Made by a program: the position numbers and the translations under genes | Assembly (NCBI GenBank): GCA_008933795.1 | Contig: WBUJ01000018.1 | Coordinates: forward strand, 1-38,362 | Source of the DNA: Candidatus Contendibacter sp. | GTDB lineage: Bacteria > Pseudomonadota > Gammaproteobacteria > Competibacterales > Competibacteraceae | DNA: 38,362 nt | Reading direction: 5' to 3' | Notes under the pieces: generated by a model | What the model saw: only the letters and a program-made list of their open reading frames with translations | What the model was told of the DNA's origin: nothing | Databases searched by the model: none | In this document: positions 36,609-38,362 of the stretch, piece after piece | Layout: each line of letters begins with the position of its first letter | Position numbering within the stretch: position 1 is the stretch's first letter

Positions 36609-38362
36609 ATGAACACGAATATTACCCAGCCGCCCACGCCTTCCAAAAGTGGCGCTCGCCGGACCAATGCCTTGCCATCAGGCTACCATCTGGACGAGTA
36701 TCGCATCGACGCCATCCTGGGGGCCGGCGGGTTCGGGGTGACCTACAAGGCCCTGGATACGCACCTCGACGCCTGGGTCGCCATCAAGGAGTACTTTCCG
36801 GTCGAATGGTCGTTCCGCGACGCCGACGGGGTGATGGTCTACGCCAATACCCAGGGACTATCCAGCGCCGGCGGCGCGCAGACCTCGGATTACGAATGGG
36901 GGCTGGAGCGCTTTCTCGACGAAGCGCGGGTGCTGGCCCGAATCCAGCATCCCTACGTGGTGCGGGTGAAGCGCTACTTTCGCGCCAACGGCACCGCCTA
37001 CATCGTCATGGAGTACGAGGAAGGCGAACCCCTGAGCACGATTCTGGATGAGAGCGGAACGCTCGGCGAGGATCAGGTGCGCGGTCTGCTGGAAGACGTG
37101 CTGCCGGCTTTGCAGGCGGTGCATGAGCAGGGCTATCTGCATCGCGACATCAAGCCGGCCAACCTGTACGTTCGCGCTCGCGATCACCGGGTCATGCTGA
37201 TCGATTTTGGCGCGGCCCGGGCGGCGATCAGCCGCCACAGCCAAAACGTGACCAGCCTGGTGACGCCGGGGTATTCACCGCCGGAGCAGTACACCACGCG
37301 CAACGACCGCTATGGCACCTGGACCGATCTCTACGCCCTCGGCGCCGTGCTCTATCGCTGCGCGATCGGCCATACCCCGGCGGAAGCCGCCGATCGGTTG
37401 CTGGACGACCATCTGGTGTCGGCGGTCGAGGCGGGCGCCGGTCGGTACAGCAGCAATCTGTTGCGGGCTATCGACCGGGTGCTGGCGGTGCGGCCGGAAA
37501 TGCGATTTCGCGACGTGGCCGAGATGCAGGCCGCGCTCGCTGGTTCGCGGGACGAGGACAGCGACGAAACCGTGATCATGGCGCCGGCGATCAAACCCGG
37601 CAAGCTCGTTCAGGAACCGGCCGCGCGGCCCGTGACCCGGCATCCGCTGGCGACGTCACCGCTGGTGAAACTGGATACGGGGGGAGGGTGGGCCGAAACG
37701 GCTTCACCCGCCGTCGAGAACCCTTGGCCCGCCGAACGGCAGGAAGTGCCGCCCGCGCCGGCGGCGGGCGTTAACCGGCCTCTCCGCCGCGCGCCGGTGG
37801 CGATTCTGGCCGGTGGCGTGGTGGTGGTGACGGTGGTGGTGGCTCTGATGGTGGCATGGCTCTGGCCGTCCGCGCCAGCGCCAGAACTGCCATCCCCTCC
37901 TAGCCTGGATTCGCGCGGACAACCAACCCGACCCCTCGCCGGTCATCCGCCACCGACGCCAGCGCCCGAAGCGCCCGAATCCGCCGTCGCGCCGCTGCCC
38001 ACCTTGCCCGCGGAGGCTGGACCCGCCGTTGGAGTCTCGCCCGTGGAGTCGGCCACGCCATCCGCCAGCGCGCCGCCACCCATTGTGGAGACCACCACAC
38101 GGGAATCCGCGCCCACGGCGGAATCCAGGACATTGGCGCCCGGAGGCGAACCGCCCGCGCCACTGCTGGAACACGAAGGCCAAGTCGTACAACCGGTTCA
38201 ATTTCAGGAAGAACCGACTATCGTGCAACCGGTTCAATCGCAGGAAGAACCCCCGCCCGAAAAGGCGCCGGAACCAGTCACGACGGGGACCACGGCGCTT
38301 TCTCCTCCCGCGCCGGCGCTAGCGCCCAGGGAGGGCAGGCCCCCCCGGCCAGGCGCGACGAC
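36609..38362 (+). CDS. Membrane-anchored Ser/Thr protein kinase (3' end cut by window edge)
   Basis: A Hanks-type kinase with 584 codons present and no stop before the edge. The catalytic domain (about 28-312) is complete: Gly-rich loop GAGGFGVTY (39-46), Lys60 in VAIKEYFP, Asp180 and Asn185 in HRDIKPANLYV, Asp199 in IDFGAARA, and the activation segment SLVTPGYSPPEQY. A juxtamembrane linker leads to a single membrane helix (about 396-419, ILAGGVVVVTVVVALMVAW). The outer part is a Pro/Ala/Glu-rich low-complexity region with a 36-bp tandem repeat; any periplasmic sensor domain would lie beyond the window. No PASTA repeat is seen so far. The start is ATG at 36609, 33 bases after asnS, with a weak ribosome site. 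No phosphatase gene is adjacent within the window. Confidence 0.92.
   Translation, partial: MNTNITQPPTPSKSGARRTNALPSGYHLDEYRIDAILGAGGFGVTYKALDTHLDAWVAIKEYFPVEWSFRDADGVMVYANTQGLSSAGGAQTSDYEWGLERFLDEARVLARIQHPYVVRVKRYFRANGTAYIVMEYEEGEPLSTILDESGTLGEDQVRGLLEDVLPALQAVHEQGYLHRDIKPANLYVRARDHRVMLIDFGAARAAISRHSQNVTSLVTPGYSPPEQYTTRNDRYGTWTDLYALGAVLYRCAIGHTPAEAADRLLDDHLVSAVEAGAGRYSSNLLRAIDRVLAVRPEMRFRDVAEMQAALAGSRDEDSDETVIMAPAIKPGKLVQEPAARPVTRHPLATSPLVKLDTGGGWAETASPAVENPWPAERQEVPPAPAAGVNRPLRRAPVAILAGGVVVVTVVVALMVAWLWPSAPAPELPSPPSLDSRGQPTRPLAGHPPPTPAPEAPESAVAPLPTLPAEAGPAVGVSPVESATPSASAPPPIVETTTRESAPTAESRTLAPGGEPPAPLLEHEGQVVQPVQFQEEPTIVQPVQSQEEPPPEKAPEPVTTGTTALSPPAPALAPREGRPPRPGAT
38186..38251 (+). repeat. 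Two-copy tandem repeat in the kinase extracytoplasmic region
   Basis: A 30-base unit (CGTACAACCGGTTCAA...GAAGAACC, 38186-38215) recurs at 38222-38251 with three differences, a period of 36 bases. It encodes VVQPVQFQEEPT followed by IVQPVQSQEEPP. The period is a multiple of three, so copy number can change without breaking the frame. Confidence 0.85.

Overview
The window reads as a high-GC gammaproteobacterial chromosome segment. Housekeeping genes match their Gammaproteobacteria versions closely: FadJ/FadI, RppH followed by PtsP, IscA, CysE, Mfd and AsnRS. Fatty-acid oxidation genes and a phasin-like granule-associated protein would suit a polyhydroxyalkanoate-storing lineage such as the Competibacter group, but that placement is inference. 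No rRNA, tRNA, CRISPR array, prophage or intact insertion sequence was seen.

Layout. 1-3144 (minus): fadI-fadJ, with fadJ cut by the left edge. They diverge from pspA (3369) across a 224-bp region holding a perfect AT-rich palindrome and a sigma70-like promoter. pspA is followed by a 1925-residue polytopic membrane protein ending at 9869. 9870-10322 holds a decayed AraC-type regulator fragment, a promoter and a short leader ORF coupled to a ygiM-like SH3/membrane-anchor gene. 11216-16417 (minus) is a large secreted alpha-2-macroglobulin with an intact thioester motif; a small unrecognised ORF follows it. rppH and ptsP (plus) run divergently from it. A degraded transposase-like fragment lies after ptsP.

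20135-25541 (minus) contains ychJ, a cyclase-family hydrolase, arfB, mfd and cspA. cspA has a recognisable promoter, a roughly 150-nt leader and a terminator. degV and a PilZ gene (minus) diverge from a stand-alone cyclic-nucleotide-binding protein (plus). Next come a fused circularly permuted ATP-grasp/Alpha-E protein and a transglutaminase-like protease, separated by a REP-like inverted pair. Then (minus) come a universal stress protein, a TPR lipoprotein, and a compact cysE, degenerate iscU-like, iscA group. The plus-strand end carries a phasin-like/helix-hairpin-helix protein, asnS, and a membrane-anchored Ser/Thr kinase cut by the right edge.

Most unusual points: (i) an IscU paralogue that has lost three of the five canonical cluster ligands but sits in line with cysE and iscA; (ii) GC-rich palindromic repeats that lie in frame inside coding sequences, including mfd and the giant membrane protein; (iii) the ATP-grasp/Alpha-E fusion paired with a transglutaminase; (iv) an RppH with a tail of about 140 residues; (v) a TPR-like extension on the macroglobulin; (vi) two eroded genes, an AraC regulator and a transposase. 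No wholly new multigene system could be established from the sequence alone.
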